Shown here piece after piece: positions 15,887-30,000 of a stretch of 64,000 nucleotides of DNA; within the stretch, counting starts at the first letter, position 1, and the number at the start of each line of letters is the position of its first letter. The position numbers and the translations under genes were made by a program. The DNA is from Wuchereria bancrofti. Taxonomy: Eukaryota > Nematoda > Chromadorea > Rhabditida > Onchocercidae. The stretch covers positions 6,804,399 through 6,868,398 of the forward strand of contig SSBO01000001.1 in the NCBI GenBank assembly GCA_005281725.1. The letters run 5' to 3'. The notes beneath the pieces are model-generated. The model was not told where the DNA came from, made no database searches, and was given only the letters and a program-made list of their open reading frames with translations.

Positions 15887-16619
15887 TTATTCTGCTTTTA
15901 CAGGTAGAATCACTTCGCCAGCTTGAGCCCCAGCTTTAAATGGTGCCTGAGGATCATCTTCTTCATCTGGCACTTCAGCCCATTGCACCACAAATTTATC
16001 ATCTTTGGGTGGTCCTTGCAGACGCATTATCGTCAATTCAGTTTTATCACTTTTATTAACAAATCCATATACTGGAGTAACGCGATAATGTTCATTATTT
16101 GTTGATTTTACCTGGATTTTTTTTTGAATCATAAATGCAATTGCTAATTATTTGATTGTTTTATCAAAGTTGAATGAGAAAGTAAATTAGAAATGAGAAA
16201 TTTTAATGAATTCATTTATTGCATCAACAGATTTTAAAGTTTACTCATCCAATGGTAATAAACCTTAAATGTAATCTTTATTCTCTATGAAAGAAATCTG
16301 TAAATGAGTTACAGATTTTGACAGTATTAAAATTTTCCAGGCGGTATCATCACTGAAAACTGCTTGTAACATTGATCATTTCATTTCTAGATCTTATATG
16401 CAGTATCAATTTCTTTTGAAACACACTTCTTGAATTAATATTTATAAGTAAATATGAAAATCAAGTGCTTCAAGTATAGAACTGCAAAATTATAGTTTGA
16501 ACTGATAAAAATGTTACCTTAAAGCCTAAACGACTTTCTGTTTGATTGATAATATTAACAGTTGCACTACCACCAGCGGCAGGAAAAGTAATCTCAGGTG
16601 GATCAATATTAAGTGCCAT
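15887..16619 (-). CDS. MSP-domain sperm protein (SSP class)
   Basis: Two exons, 16518-16619 and 15887-16111, give a 108-residue protein that is a single MSP domain and nothing else. It begins MALNIDPPEITFPAAGGSA and contains the typical HYRVTPVYGFV strand, then LQGPPKDDKFVVQWAEVP and a C-terminal VILPVKAE. This matches the small nematode sperm-specific family (class P) rather than the 126-127-residue major sperm proteins. The fold is immunoglobulin-like and acts in the cytoplasm of amoeboid sperm; family members are expressed in the male germline. An acceptor (TTTATAG) ends at 16641, 21 nt before the ATG, suggesting trans-splicing. The intron is 406 bp and the junction is phase 0. Confidence 0.93.
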
Positions 16620-16641
16620 ACTACTATTTGTGTTTTCGTCC

Positions 16642-18811
16642 TATAAATCAAAATGAAATACTTTTGCAGTTAGACTGTACAATTGAGAAAACTCAACATA
16701 ATAATTACATTTATGTTAGCATTTTTATGCAAAATTTGCTTAAATTAGTTTATGAATAATCAATCATTTAGTAACTTCAGTTTGTAGTATAGTCTCTTTC
16801 GATTATCCGTGATAGAATCACTTTAAGGATTCAATATTCGAGTAATTTCATTTGTGTTCTCAAATTGAAGAATTAGAAATTTTTTCTACTTTGCTTGGTC
16901 GTACTACTTTCTTATCAGTATTTATCACAAGTAATAACTTGAAAAAAGAGGATTGGTATTATTATTTTGATGAATATTCGAGTAAATCCCAATGAATTTT
17001 AGAAATTAATTCTATTGCATTATTATTGTAGCAATTAGTTTCTGGAGGATAGAAAATTCTCATTACACAAAATAAGAATATATTATGGCCAATAATTAGA
17101 AGAAAAGAATACAAGACAGTTCAGACTTCAAGTAAAAAAATTCAGTTATGTTAATGAAAACAATACTTAAATTTTTCTTAAATTATTTGTGACAGAATTG
17201 GCTTAGGATCTTGATTTATCTCACCGGTAGATCCAGATTTTGGATTGATAACATACTCTTACCAATGATCACCCTAAATCAATCTTATCTAAAAAGGAAA
17301 AAACGAAAGATTGGATTGAAATTATAGCAGGATATTCAGCTATAGAAAGGCGGACAACATCAATTTGTCACTGATAATTTCACCATCTCATTTCTAAATT
17401 TTCAACAAAATGTAAAGTGAATTTAAGATAAATTCACGATAAACAAATACTGTTACGTTTTTACTGAATAGAAGTGGAAGATAGCGCTAAAGATAATTAG
17501 TCTGAAGGAGAAATGTCACAAAAACAGAATGAAATGTGAAATGATCTGAGATTGAACATTTTAGAAACACATCATCTTTTGTAGTCTTCTATACTTACCA
17601 ATCTGCTTATCGGTTTACTTTTTAATCCTGCCTTCTACTTTAGCAATATCAGAAATTCCTCAGCTTTTGTGAGGAATTAATCCTTTTTAAAAAGAAATAG
17701 AAATTGAGTTAACTAAGATAGTTTTTTAAATTAACTAAGATGGTTTTTTAGCAGGTATTTAATTTGCATGAACTTCTACAAGTGCGTGTATATTTATATT
17801 CATGTAAAATATCCCACTTGCTCTCAGGTAAAATTACATTAGCAAGTCGAAGTTGCTATTTGTTTCATACATACTGAAACTAGAAATTTTTTATGCTTTA
17901 TTACTATGATATGATATAATGAGAGCACTGATAGGCGATACGCTTTACTGTAATTATTTATTGTATAATTTTTCATTGCCAATAACAGGTTGGATCAATT
18001 TCATCTTTAAATGTTATAATTGTTCCTTCAATTCAATAAATAAATGCTAAATCGAAAACTAATGATCTTTTAGAATGCAAGTGAAGAAATACGTTATTCC
18101 GTAATTTAATATGAGTGCAGTGATCCATAATATCTTCTGACTCACCTCTTGATTTTAACTTTCCAATTTTTTTTTTTTTTGTTTAAAAAATCACTTTTAT
18201 TTAATATAACACTCATGTTCTTTGCAACAAGCATCAGAAAAAAATACAATCTAGATTTTATGCCATTTCATATCACTAGGTATTTGAAATCAATTTTTCC
18301 ATTTGTTTATTTATTCATTTTTTGTTTTTGCTAAATGATTATGTAATTGTAATAATTTCGAAATCAAAATAAACTATTAAAATTTTTACGACTAATTTGG
18401 AAAATATTTTACCGAAATAAATATGACTCATTTGATAATACTTCATTTTTTGTAAAACTGATTTTCATTTAGCACTAATAGTTATTTCATTCCCTTATGG
18501 CTCATCATTCCAAAATATGTATCTTCTCAATAAAGGTTAGCACAATCATTTAATATAATCAATTTTGACCATATTAAAATGGACATTTCAACATGAAATG
18601 ACCACTGAGGTCCATTCTACATCCTTTTTTGGCATCCCAATATTATATGTATACAAAAAGAAGCAGCCACTTATGTGGTTACCTAGAAGAAAATTAACAA
18701 ATTCTAACGAAAATATTAAAATTGAATGGGAAGTTAATAAATAACCGTAGAAGCGGATGAAGTTATTCCTTTGATCAGAATTTTGATACATTGTTTATTT
18801 GCTGATTGCAG
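16642..18811. other. Intergenic, nothing recognised
   Basis: Upstream region of the MSP-domain gene and of the small membrane-protein gene that follows on the other strand. Short open frames here (for example 18149-18334, + strand) are AT-rich and unsupported. A small direct duplication of TTAACTAAGAT with TTTTT occurs near 17710-17750. Confidence 0.4.
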
Positions 18812-18817
18812 TCATGC

Positions 18818-19767
18818 ATGTATGTAATGTCCGGAGTGAATATCATTTTGGCTATTCTCTTGCTGCTACTTTCTATAATCCAGAAAGGTAAAGGTGTGCA
18901 TGCTCTTGCAGACTACCTCTGTTTCATTACATTTATCCTTATTGCTATTTTGGCGGTTTATTCCGCGATAAACGAGAATCTTATTTGGCCCTTACTTGGT
19001 GCAACGGTAATCATTATTGTTTTAATTTTAATCTAACTTCTAATTCTCTTTGAGAATTTAGGATCCTTTTCAAACTTTTCTTCTTTTGTTTCTCATAATT
19101 AAAGTTTTTCGTTTAATTGCTTTATTGCTATTATTATTATTATTAATCTCCATCAATAGCAATTTCAGCTAGTCATCATATTTTTACTATTAATTGCACT
19201 CATAAATCATCTCTTTCATTGTTATAGAAATCGAGTTGATAGTAAGTCTTTTATTCTTAATTGTTTTGTATTTGAATGAATAGCAGAAAGAGGCAAGGAC
19301 CCAACAATTAAAGCAAATCATTTTAAGCGTAAAGTTATACGTCATACATGTTTAGTGAAACGTTAATGTATATTAACGTTTATAAAGAAAAAAGCTAGGC
19401 TATAATTTTTGGATATAATAAACCATCAGCAAAGATAGGATAAGTAAGAACGATAGGATGTGTAGAATAGTTGTAAACATTCGTGGAAACTCTTTATATT
19501 TTATTTTTCTCACTGGAAACACTTCCGTCATTTTTCCTGATATATATACTATAAAGTAATGGTGTTGATGGATTGATTATTCATTTATAATTTTCAGTAT
19601 TCGAAGTTGCTGGTTCAGCATTAATTTATTTGTCCATTTTAACTGTTTCCGCATTTTGCACGTTTATTGCAATCCGTTGGAGAACGTTTATAACGTTTAG
19701 AAGGAAAGTCAAGAAGCAAACAAATGCATCGAAGGAAGCAAAATCTTTATTGAAACAACAAGAATAA
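18818..19767 (+). CDS. Small multi-pass membrane protein, function unknown
   Basis: Exon 1 begins after an ATTGCAG acceptor at 18811 and carries two helices (GVNIILAILLLLLSII and LCFITFILIAILAVY). Exon 2 (19598-19767) carries a third (GSALIYLSILTVSAFCTFIA) followed by a strongly basic tail and TAA. The phase-matching donor is at 18998/18999 (GTGCAA, weak), which gives about 117 residues. Using the stronger GTAATC at 19010 would break phase, so an extra exon is possible. The start could also be the ATG at 18827. General shape (3-4 helices, short basic tail) resembles many nematode MARVEL-like proteins, but no family is claimed. Confidence 0.5.
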
Positions 19768-21044
19768 TCAAAAATTAATGCGAAAATGAGAAAATGACGC
19801 CTCCATAATGACAACATTCATAATTTATAGTTATATGCAATATGAAAAGAACCAAAAAGAAATTCGTTAAAAGATATCAATTGAAATTTTGAATATTAAA
19901 ATACTTCAAGTTCTAACGTTCTAACATAACATCAGGATACGTTTGTCTCATATCATTACAGCTACTCATTTGTTGTAATCGAGACCATTTTATATTTTTG
20001 AACTAAAGGTAGCACTTTATCAACTAAACGATGACAACGACGGAAAGGTAATTAATGATCATGTAGCAAAAAACAAAGAAAAAGAAAACTTATTTTTGAT
20101 TTCTATTCAATTCAGTCACTTAAATCTTTTGCATCATTTGATATCATTATACTTTCTTCTGAGCAAGTAAAAATCGGAAAGCTTTCCATGCAAAATTAGA
20201 ATTTACAAGAACGAACTGAAATCCATAATTATTTCAAGAAATCCATAATTATTAAGTTTGAAAACTTGAGATAATAGCAATTAGTTTCATGGAATTAACT
20301 CACTTGCTTATCAGGATTTCACATTATGTTCCATTTGACAAAGCCTTCACTTACACGTCGTAATATCAAATCAACAATTTAAATATTTACGTGTTACAAA
20401 ATTTCGCCTACATTGAGGGGAAATTTAAAGCATCACAGCACCAGGGCATATGTTTATATATCATGTAAAAGTATTCAGTTTTTTGTTGACGTCAAATATA
20501 GCGCGAACAGAAAGCGAAGTAGAATGAAGCACTTAGTTTCATAAACTTTCAGTAACATTTTGCTAACTTTATGCTATCTTATCCAAAATAAAAATTAGTG
20601 ATCTATCTTCTCTTTTTCATCTGTAAAATGCCTGTTCATATAAATGTACTGCGAAAGTGACTTAGGTTCTAAGTTTGGCTTTTTTAAAGAGAGACTTTTA
20701 CAAACTTCTGGACAATGAATTAAGGAAAGAAAGTAGACTAAAGAAAACCTTTTATGAATGTATTTCAAGCATTCATCGTGAATATCACCACTAACTTTGA
20801 TATTATCAGATGATATGAAATGAAAAAATGATTACCTTAGAGATTTCAACAAAATTGAGAAGTGAAAAGAAATTAATAAACATCAGTATGGATACAAAAT
20901 CCTACTGAAAGAAACCTAATGAAAGAGTATTTCCTAATCAAGCTATGTCAATCACTTAAAAGTAATTGATCTCATTTTAGTTTTCATTTCTGAATCTACG
21001 AATAAACTAAATCTGATTGTGTGATTTAAGTTAATATCAGTTCA
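19768..21044. other. Intergenic, nothing recognised
   Basis: Convergent 3' flanks of the small membrane-protein gene (+) and the astacin gene (-). No coding or repeat signal that I can support. Confidence 0.4.
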
Positions 21045-24000
21045 CTATAATTGTTGTCTGATATATCGAAGAGTGAATCGTGCTATCTTTCCATTTGGAT
21101 GGAAGATAACGAAGATTTGATTACTCTCTGATATCGAATCTTCTTTTGGTCGATAGCAACAACTACAAATTCTCGATAATTAGAAGAGGAAGTAATTATG
21201 GCAAACACAAATATTCGTGATAAATAATTGTGATTAACACTTGTCTCCTAGCTTCTAATACTAATGAAACTAGAAATCACAAAAAGAACATTGAGGTTAC
21301 GCTCATTTCTCACTATCATCTAATTGTATATGCACTATCATTGATGATAAATGAAGTTAGAAAGATAATTGAAAACTAAAATCATACCTTCGAAAACCAG
21401 TCAACCTAACGTCAAGTTTATGCTTAATTTCTACATATGATTGGCACCCGTATGAGCATGGAAATTCTCCGTCACTAAGACGAAAACGTACTCGATTTCC
21501 AACCGGAACCTGAAATAATTTAGTCTATTTTACAAGAAATGAAGAAATAGAATTGGATCAGTCTTTTTTGAGAGAAAAGAACATAAGAAATAACGAAAAA
21601 TATGAAGTAAAACTAAATAATAAATATGAGGGAAAAAGTAATGATGAAATGTGTCACATAATAATAATAATGAGTGATTAGAAGAATAATTAATAGCAAT
21701 TATTATCAGTATACGAATAAAGCTATCACTAATACTAGTAATGTTAATATCCTAATTGATCAAGAATTCATATCGATTACCGATATCCTCCAGTAGCAAT
21801 CGATATTTCCACCTTTTGGACTGGTTAATGTTTGCCATTTATCTGTTGCATGTAATTCAGTACCACATGCTAGAAATATTTTTCCGAACTAAAGTTGCAA
21901 TAGCAAACCTTTTTAGAATCTATATTACCTTTTTTGACTCACTTGAATTCCATTAGTCTAAGGATTCCATCAAGAGATTTAAACTTAAATTTTCTTTTAT
22001 TACAATTTGATGCTTCTCACTTTTCTTCCTTTAGTTTTCCATTTTCATTGTACGTTTCAGCTTTTTCTCTGAAGTCTTAAATCAGTAAAAACTCTTCAAG
22101 ATTCTTAGAATTTTATCAACATACCGGTCTTTCTCTCATTTTCTCCGACTACAAACACATCCTAGCAATCAATTTCACACACATACGCATTCATATGTAT
22201 GTCATTTACAACCAACACTAATGATGAGTGAAATTTCAATCTGCAAATTGTAAATCCTTTCTCTCTTCCCATCCTCTCCCTCTAACTCTCTCTCTCCCTC
22301 GTAAAGCATCCTCATAATACCATCTCTTGTATGTTTAGCACTTGAAGTAAACCTGTTTTCGAAAATTTTCTTTCGCAAGACATAATTCATCTCAAAACTA
22401 GTTCTGATGAAGAGTGAGATGAGAGGTGAAACATCTGATAATCATGTTTATCATAATGATAAGCATTATTATCAGTAAAGTAGCCTACATCGCATGCAAA
22501 TTATCTTATTAGAAATCTTTTGCTTAAAAGAAAATAGAACTTTAATTATTTAAATTGAAACAAATATTTTCATAATTAGCGATAATTTATATGGGATCAA
22601 GATGTACATGGAACTCATCAAAGTGTATGTAAAACTTATTCCCTTTTTCTGTATATTTTCAACAATAGCGACAAATGCATATCTTGATAATAACATGAAT
22701 AATTAAACATGAAAGTTGGAAGAAACTTTTTCTAGTAAAAAAAGAAAAAAAAAAAACGTTTCTTACTCGATGGTTGCAATATACTGCAATCATAACCACC
22801 GAGACCTTCTGGACATCGACATCGATTGCAATTATTTGGATCTGGGTAACCTCCTGCTAAACAACGCCGTAGTCGTCGACCTGCACAAGCATCTGTAAAT
22901 ATAGTAAGATATGTTCAAATTTAGTCCAACTTTAAACTGTTTTTTCTTGTTAAATGTTGAGTTCAACGTTTAGTTACTTAAGTTTAGCATATGCATTTGG
23001 TATATTGTGAATGATAATGATATACTTAAGCAGTAGATATCATTGATCACTTTGGCATCCAAAAAAGCCATTTTCTCAGTACCCATCGTCGTTACATATT
23101 TCAATTCCTTGGGAACAATAGTGAAATCAGATACACGAACAGCATGTGCCACAGCATGATAATGCATTAATGAGCCATAATCATAAGGTATACGCCGAGG
23201 TGATATCTGAAAATATGAGAAAATTGAAGAAATCTAAAAAAGAATTCTATGTTTATCTCCAAAAGCTTTATACATTGAGTATGGAGAAGGATGCTCTTGC
23301 TGGTACCAAAGATCTCAGATGTTAAAATACTTAATTTACCTTTTGTTTGATCATTAATAATTGCCGGATTATTTGGTACCAGCAAGAGCATTCCGCGTAA
23401 GTTGAGTTCTCTGTCACCAATAATTTCACATCAAACATTATATAAAGAACTTTTACAACAGAACAATGATAAGGACATCAAAGCATTTTTCTTAATAAAT
23501 TAATGAATGAACGACTTAAATTATCAGTGGTGAATATTCCATTTTTTTTCCTTTTTTCCTTAGCCTATCGTATTTCAAGTTTGCTGACGTACCCTTCATC
23601 TTTGCTCGTCTAATGTTTTATCTCTTTTAAAAATTTGAAAAGTACTTTTTAACAATGTGTTATATATTCATTGCAAATATCTCGTTGATTCATGATCTTA
23701 GACTAAACTGAAATGAATTTTAAATACTTAAGATTAAAACGACAAAATATATACAAAAAGAATGAAAATAATTGAAATAATAGAAACTTAGAAATCAGAC
23801 AACTGATTGAATACAAGCCTGAGCATTTTTTAAGTATTTATTGTTGTGATATGAAATGCAAGATGAAAGTAATATGTCAGCTCAAGTGGCTTTTATCAAA
23901 ATTTTGTAAATGTTTACTTACCGTAGTTAGATATTTACAAATCGTTAATATGTGTTTTAAACATTTTAAAAATGTTTTTTAACATTTTTAACAATGTATT

Positions 24001-27000
24001 TATATGTTCATTGCAAATGTCTCGTTGATTCGTGACGTTTAGATTTTATAGCAAATGATGTTTAGATTTTTCATTAAAGTTGTTCAGAAATATGTGTCAT
24101 TTTCAATGAAAGCATTTCTAACAAATTTAAAAATCTTTCACAAATAAAAATATTTAAATTTTATACAAAATAAAACTTACTTGTCTAATGCCAAATGCTT
24201 GAAGCATACTCCGAAATGGCATGAAAGATGCTGTAGCTTCATCCATAACATTTTTCCAGTTGATTGAGATGTACTGATCCCGATCAGGCCGTTGATGGGT
24301 ATGCCAGAAGCCCAGTGCATGTCCTGTTTCGTGGGCCACAACATATTCCTTTAGATATTCTAGCTATTCCATTGATGAATGATTGTTTCCCATTAGGGAG
24401 AGAGGTTTGATAAGATGGCTAAGATGACTCTACCTGTGAGATAGATATATTGCCAGCAAGTGACTGACTATGAAAATTTTCTAATCATTATGCACATCGT
24501 ACTGTTTAAAATTTAATAAGTTTGTTAAAATACTGACTATTCGTATTATATGCCTTTAGAAATGCTGTCTACACAATACCCCCACCCCTTATTTTTGTCA
24601 TAGATAATCAAATAATCAAATTAATATTTACATAGTCCACTCACTCATTGTTAAATTTACCATAAGATTTATTCATCAATTAATTCTCTTTCAAAATTAA
24701 TTCTTTAAAAATGAAAAGAATGTTCAAGTACGTTTTCAAATTACTATTTCATTATGCTCAATTACGGAGGGTTGTTATTCAAATGATTTGAATTGGTTAA
24801 CCTTCCTTTTTTCCGCCACTATTTACTTCCATCCCCGTACAAAAGTGTCTGAAATTTCAAACTGGTGTTCTGAAACCTGCTTTTTTGTGATCCATTTGTA
24901 TATATATATATATATATACAAATGGATGTTAAGACATAGACGTAATTTTACGCACTTGTTATCACTATTTGTAAACTTTTGATGATCTTGGAAATAAGTA
25001 TTTTTTTCTTTCCAATTCAATATAAATAAAAAGGTTTATATTAGTTAATATCAAGAAAACTATTATTGTTATTGGATAAGCAAGCCATATGAGTAATTTC
25101 ATAGAAAATTAATCAAAAAATAGTCATTAAAATAAACTAGGCAAAAAATAAAACTGGAAACAAAAAAAAAAAACGAGTTTTGATAAGTCAGACATAAATT
25201 ATTACCTCGGCACATTCGCTCCCTATGATAATATCCTGATATCCGCCATTTCTTCCAATATATTCTGTGAAACAACTATCACCTCGTTCAAGTACATATC
25301 TGTAATAAACTACTCTTTAAAAAAAAAAAAGAAAAAACTATTTCACTTATTTTGAATAACATAACTAAACATTCGAATTGAATTTAAGCTGAATTGAGAT
25401 CCAAGAAATTCTACCATTTCAATAAGAATTAAATATATTCCAAATAATAAGTATCATCAGAATAAACATGGAAAAATTGTTTTCACTGCAAAAGCGGAAA
25501 AAAATATACCTGATTGCATCTCTTGCTTGCAAATTTTCCTGAAACCTTAAACATGTAGCTTCTTCCCACATACGTATTCCACGTCGGATAAGATTTCGAA
25601 AAGCATCTGAAATAAATTTCCATTTTAATTCCTTATTATTTATTTATTCTAGCTAATTTTCAATTGACGTCATGGGAAATTTTTCTCATCAAATGTGTGT
25701 CATGCGAAAGTGGTAAAAATTTGGCAGTGATTAATTACATTAAAAAATTTCATTACACATGGTTTATATACAGAAATAACAAGACCATTTAAATTTTCAA
25801 GTCGTTCAGGTTAATTTTATAAATTAACCAAACATGAAACATTTATTATTATTATTAATTAATTATTATTATTGTTATTACCCAATGTATTTATTATTTT
25901 ATCCTTAACCCCTGACATTTTGACTTTTTGCTTCAAAAAAAAGCAAAGTAGCATTTCGTATTTATGGTTTTTTATTTCTTTGAATTATTATTTTACATTA
26001 GTAAATTATGTGTAAATCGATGAATACACAAATCGACGGACATCGCGAATACTAAAAGTATCCCTGAAGTTATTAAATGTTCAGTAGCATTCGAATAGTG
26101 TACATGAAATGAAGAATTGTGGTTCGAGAAGAACATAGAAGAGTTACTTCATCGTTATTAACCACTACTGATATTCTTAACATATCACTAATACAGATAT
26201 CATTCAAAGATGAAACTTATATTAGTTATATTATGCGATACTCTTACAAAATATCCTATTAAAAACGCTCAATAAATTAGAAAATTAAAATCTCTAAGGT
26301 TTAAGTGACGTCAATTGCATGAGAACATAACAAATACGCATACATTTTACGGGAAAACTAAGGACGTGTAGTTCAGATCAGATCAAATATTAGAAAAGTA
26401 ATGGCTAGAGATGTATATGTGTGAAACTTAACGAACAACTGTCACGAAAAATGTCATCTTCGGAAACTGAATTGTTCCAAATTGAATTATTCGATTTTAT
26501 TTTATTTTAATATTTTCAGATGGTATACTTCATTCTAAAGGATCATAAAATAAGAACAACTCGAATTCCTTTAATTGAATTGCTAAACTTTTTTGAACTT
26601 TTGTTATTTCCAGCTAGCTAAAGAAATCAGTAGTTGTGATCACATCGATCTATTTCTAAAATAATTGCAAATACAAGCGATTTTAACGAATGACCAAATT
26701 TGTTGTTGAATTATTGATTAATTGTTGCAAATTAATGAAAATTTTGTAAGAGCATGTTTAGCAAATGTTCCCAATAAATGTTATGCACAAATTGTTTTTT
26801 AAATTTTAACAATAATCCTAAAAGGTTCTAATGTAATATAAATTCATGTTATATTCTAATGTAATATTTAATGCAAATTCTAATGTAATATAAATTCACA
26901 CTAAGTTTACTCTCATCGATTTTATCTACTTTAATAACATTTCCTTTACTATGTTCTCTAGACATCAGGATAAAAAAATTTCTCCATTAATAGTTTTAAA

Positions 27001-30000
27001 TAAATCTTTCGCTTAAAATCTGCATTATAGCATAACAAAAAGTGAAATGAGTTTAAATCTTTTCAGTTGATTGATTGGTGAAGATGATGATGGTGATAAT
27101 GGTTATGATTTATGATGATGATGATGGTAGTGATGATAATGATTGTGATGATGATAGTGATGTAGACAATGACTGCTTATCATCTGTTTTAATTAAAATC
27201 ATCAATTCAAGCTGGTTACAGAAATGCAACGTGAAAACAAGTAGTGGTAGTAGTGAGGAAGATGTAAATAAATATTTTTCTTGTACTGCTCTTTCTCTTT
27301 CTTTCCCTCTCTCTCTCATTTCAAGATTTATTTAATTCCATGCACTAGTGTTGTTTCAATTATCTCTACCAATTAATAAGTTTCATTAATTCAAGCAAGG
27401 AAATGAGATTTTTTTTAACCAAATGAATCTGCTGAATAGTAAACTAATTTAAAATTGCATAAAATTAGTGAAATAAGAACTGAAAAGTCAAAAAGAATTA
27501 CTTACAATTAATTTGAAATATGTCTTCTCATAGGGAAGTAACAAATATTACAGTATGTGTAACCATCTGGATCATTTCATTTCTTTTTTATTAAACCAAT
27601 GACCTTTATTCCTCTTTGATAAATAAAAGAAATCTTTTTGTTAAAATTTTTACTTTTTATCACTAAAATGCTATCATTTATTATTTTTTCCACCAAATTG
27701 CTAAATGCTAAGTTAAATTGCATTCAACAGTCAAATTAAAATTTCAAAGTTTCCGATAAAAATTTTTTGTTGGAAACTTTTGATAAAAGATGAGCAAGCA
27801 AAAATGTTGGATGTTGATTATGCTCAATCCTCTAAATACATTAATTAATAATCATTAATTATTATTGTCGTTGCAATATTTATCCTTGTGACATTGTAAC
27901 AAAGGAATAGATTATTTTGACGAGGAAATTAGCTTTTTTGCCACCAAAGTTTTGTTTCATTTACAACAAGTTTAATGCCTATTCAAATGGATAAAATTAT
28001 ATTAGTTTGAAATCTCATTCATATCTCAATAATTACGCTTAATCCTTTAAATACATAATTGATTTTTGTAGTTGCCTTCAGAAAATATTGCTAAAAGTCG
28101 TTTGCCTTAAATTACTCAAATAAAATTAAAAAAAGAATATTCCATCCTGTTCTATCAAAAAAGCAAAAATTAGTCTCATCAGATGTAATAGTGCATAGTT
28201 TTTCTCAATGTAAATTAATAATTCTTTCTTTTTTACGCTGTCATTTATTTCAATGATATTAGTTGATATCATTGAAATGATTCTTGTTGGCAATTAAATC
28301 AAACATTGTTATTAGCATGCATTTGTTTTATTATGACATTGAGAGAGTTGTAAATTGAATTTAGAATAAAAATGTCAAACAGCCTGCAGAAATACCAGAA
28401 TTTCTTTCATTCTACCAATTGCACACTTATCGTCATTACACACAGATTGTATTCAAACAATTGAATGAAAAGAAGCATTTTAATAGCGGGATGGGAACGA
28501 TTAAGAGATTTTTTTAATTCAGTGAAAATTCTGGTTTATGTAAATAACTTAATTTTAAGGATTGTTCAAGTTTGTCAAAATAATGCTGTTGCAAAACATT
28601 ATTTCGTTGTAAATCAGAAAAACTATTGTTACAGAAATTGCTTTCATCAGATGTAAAACTTTTTTTCATACTTTTTTATCCTATAATCCGAACACTTTTC
28701 CGTTTTATCATATTCGAATTTTTGTAAATGTAAATAAGGAAAATATTAGAGTTACGGAATGTCGATTGAGAAGAAAATGATGAGATGTTTAGTTATACAA
28801 TTTAATTAAAAAATTATACAATTTATTAGTCGTACAAAAGCCTGACTGCAGGCTATGAATTGGAAAGGAATTAGTGAAATATGTATGTATTTAAACAATC
28901 AATTAAATCTTGCAAAAGTATTATTTGTAAAGAACTTACAGACACAAGTGATAAAACAAACTCTTCAGAGATATATAAGTTTTCTAAGGCAGGTCAAGAG
29001 AGGTCAAACTAACATATCAGGTTTCTAATATAGGTTGAGCTAACGCATCAGATTTCGAAGACAGGATGAAATAATGTATAAAGTTTTTAAAGTAGGTTAA
29101 GCTAACATATCAGATTACTAAGATAGGTCTTATCTCTTTGCATACTTAAATTTTTCACTTCACAAATAGAGACAACTATTTGTAATACAACTTCGAAATA
29201 TTTATGATAAGGTTGATGCGAAGGTCAAATCAAATAATCTAGATAGGAGCAGATAATAAAACATTTTTTTGAAGTATCTTTTAATATTCTTCTTTCTCTT
29301 TCTTTTATGATTTTTTTTAATGTGAATGAAATACATCATCAAAAGTCACAAAAAGTAATCACTTAAGGTTACATTAACTATTATAGTTCCAAGAAATTCA
29401 TAAATCCGTTTCATTATCTATTTGCTAATGAATTTAATACAAGCTATTACATTTCTATAACAAAGATGAGGAAAATGAAATAATTAATATCGAATATAAA
29501 TTAATACTATAGTTGCTGTTGTTGTTGTTGTTATTGTTATTGTTACACATCTAAACGAAGAGGTTTAAAAGGGCAAAAAACTTGAAATAACGAAAGACTT
29601 GTTTTGCAATTCCTCCTCCTCCTCTTGCTCTCTTTCATCCTTCTCCTCGAAATTTGAAATCTTTTTCTCCCGTTGTTTTCCTCCTCGTTTCATGTGCATC
29701 ATATATCATCATAATATCATAGAGTTGAAATTTGAAATTATTGGAGAATAAAATAAAACAAGCACATCAATTTATATTTAAGTATTTTGCTATACACAAG
29801 CAATTATGTTTCATTGAATGCATTCCAAACTTTTTCTAATTATTAATTCATAAGTGTTTCAGAAGATAACTATTTTAACAAACAACAGTAATAACAACGA
29901 CAGCAGCAACTAATGTTAATTTGTTTGTAAAACAAATTAACATTAGCATTTCTTTAAACTTATCAAGCAAATATATAAATTATTGTTTTGAATTTGAAGT

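Noticed and set aside
24788..25020. Overlapping open frames on both strands around 24900
   Set aside because: Produced by the perfect palindrome with TA core.
27075..27335. Asp-rich and Ser-rich frames on opposite strands
   Set aside because: Translations of the (GAT)n low-complexity tract in an intron.
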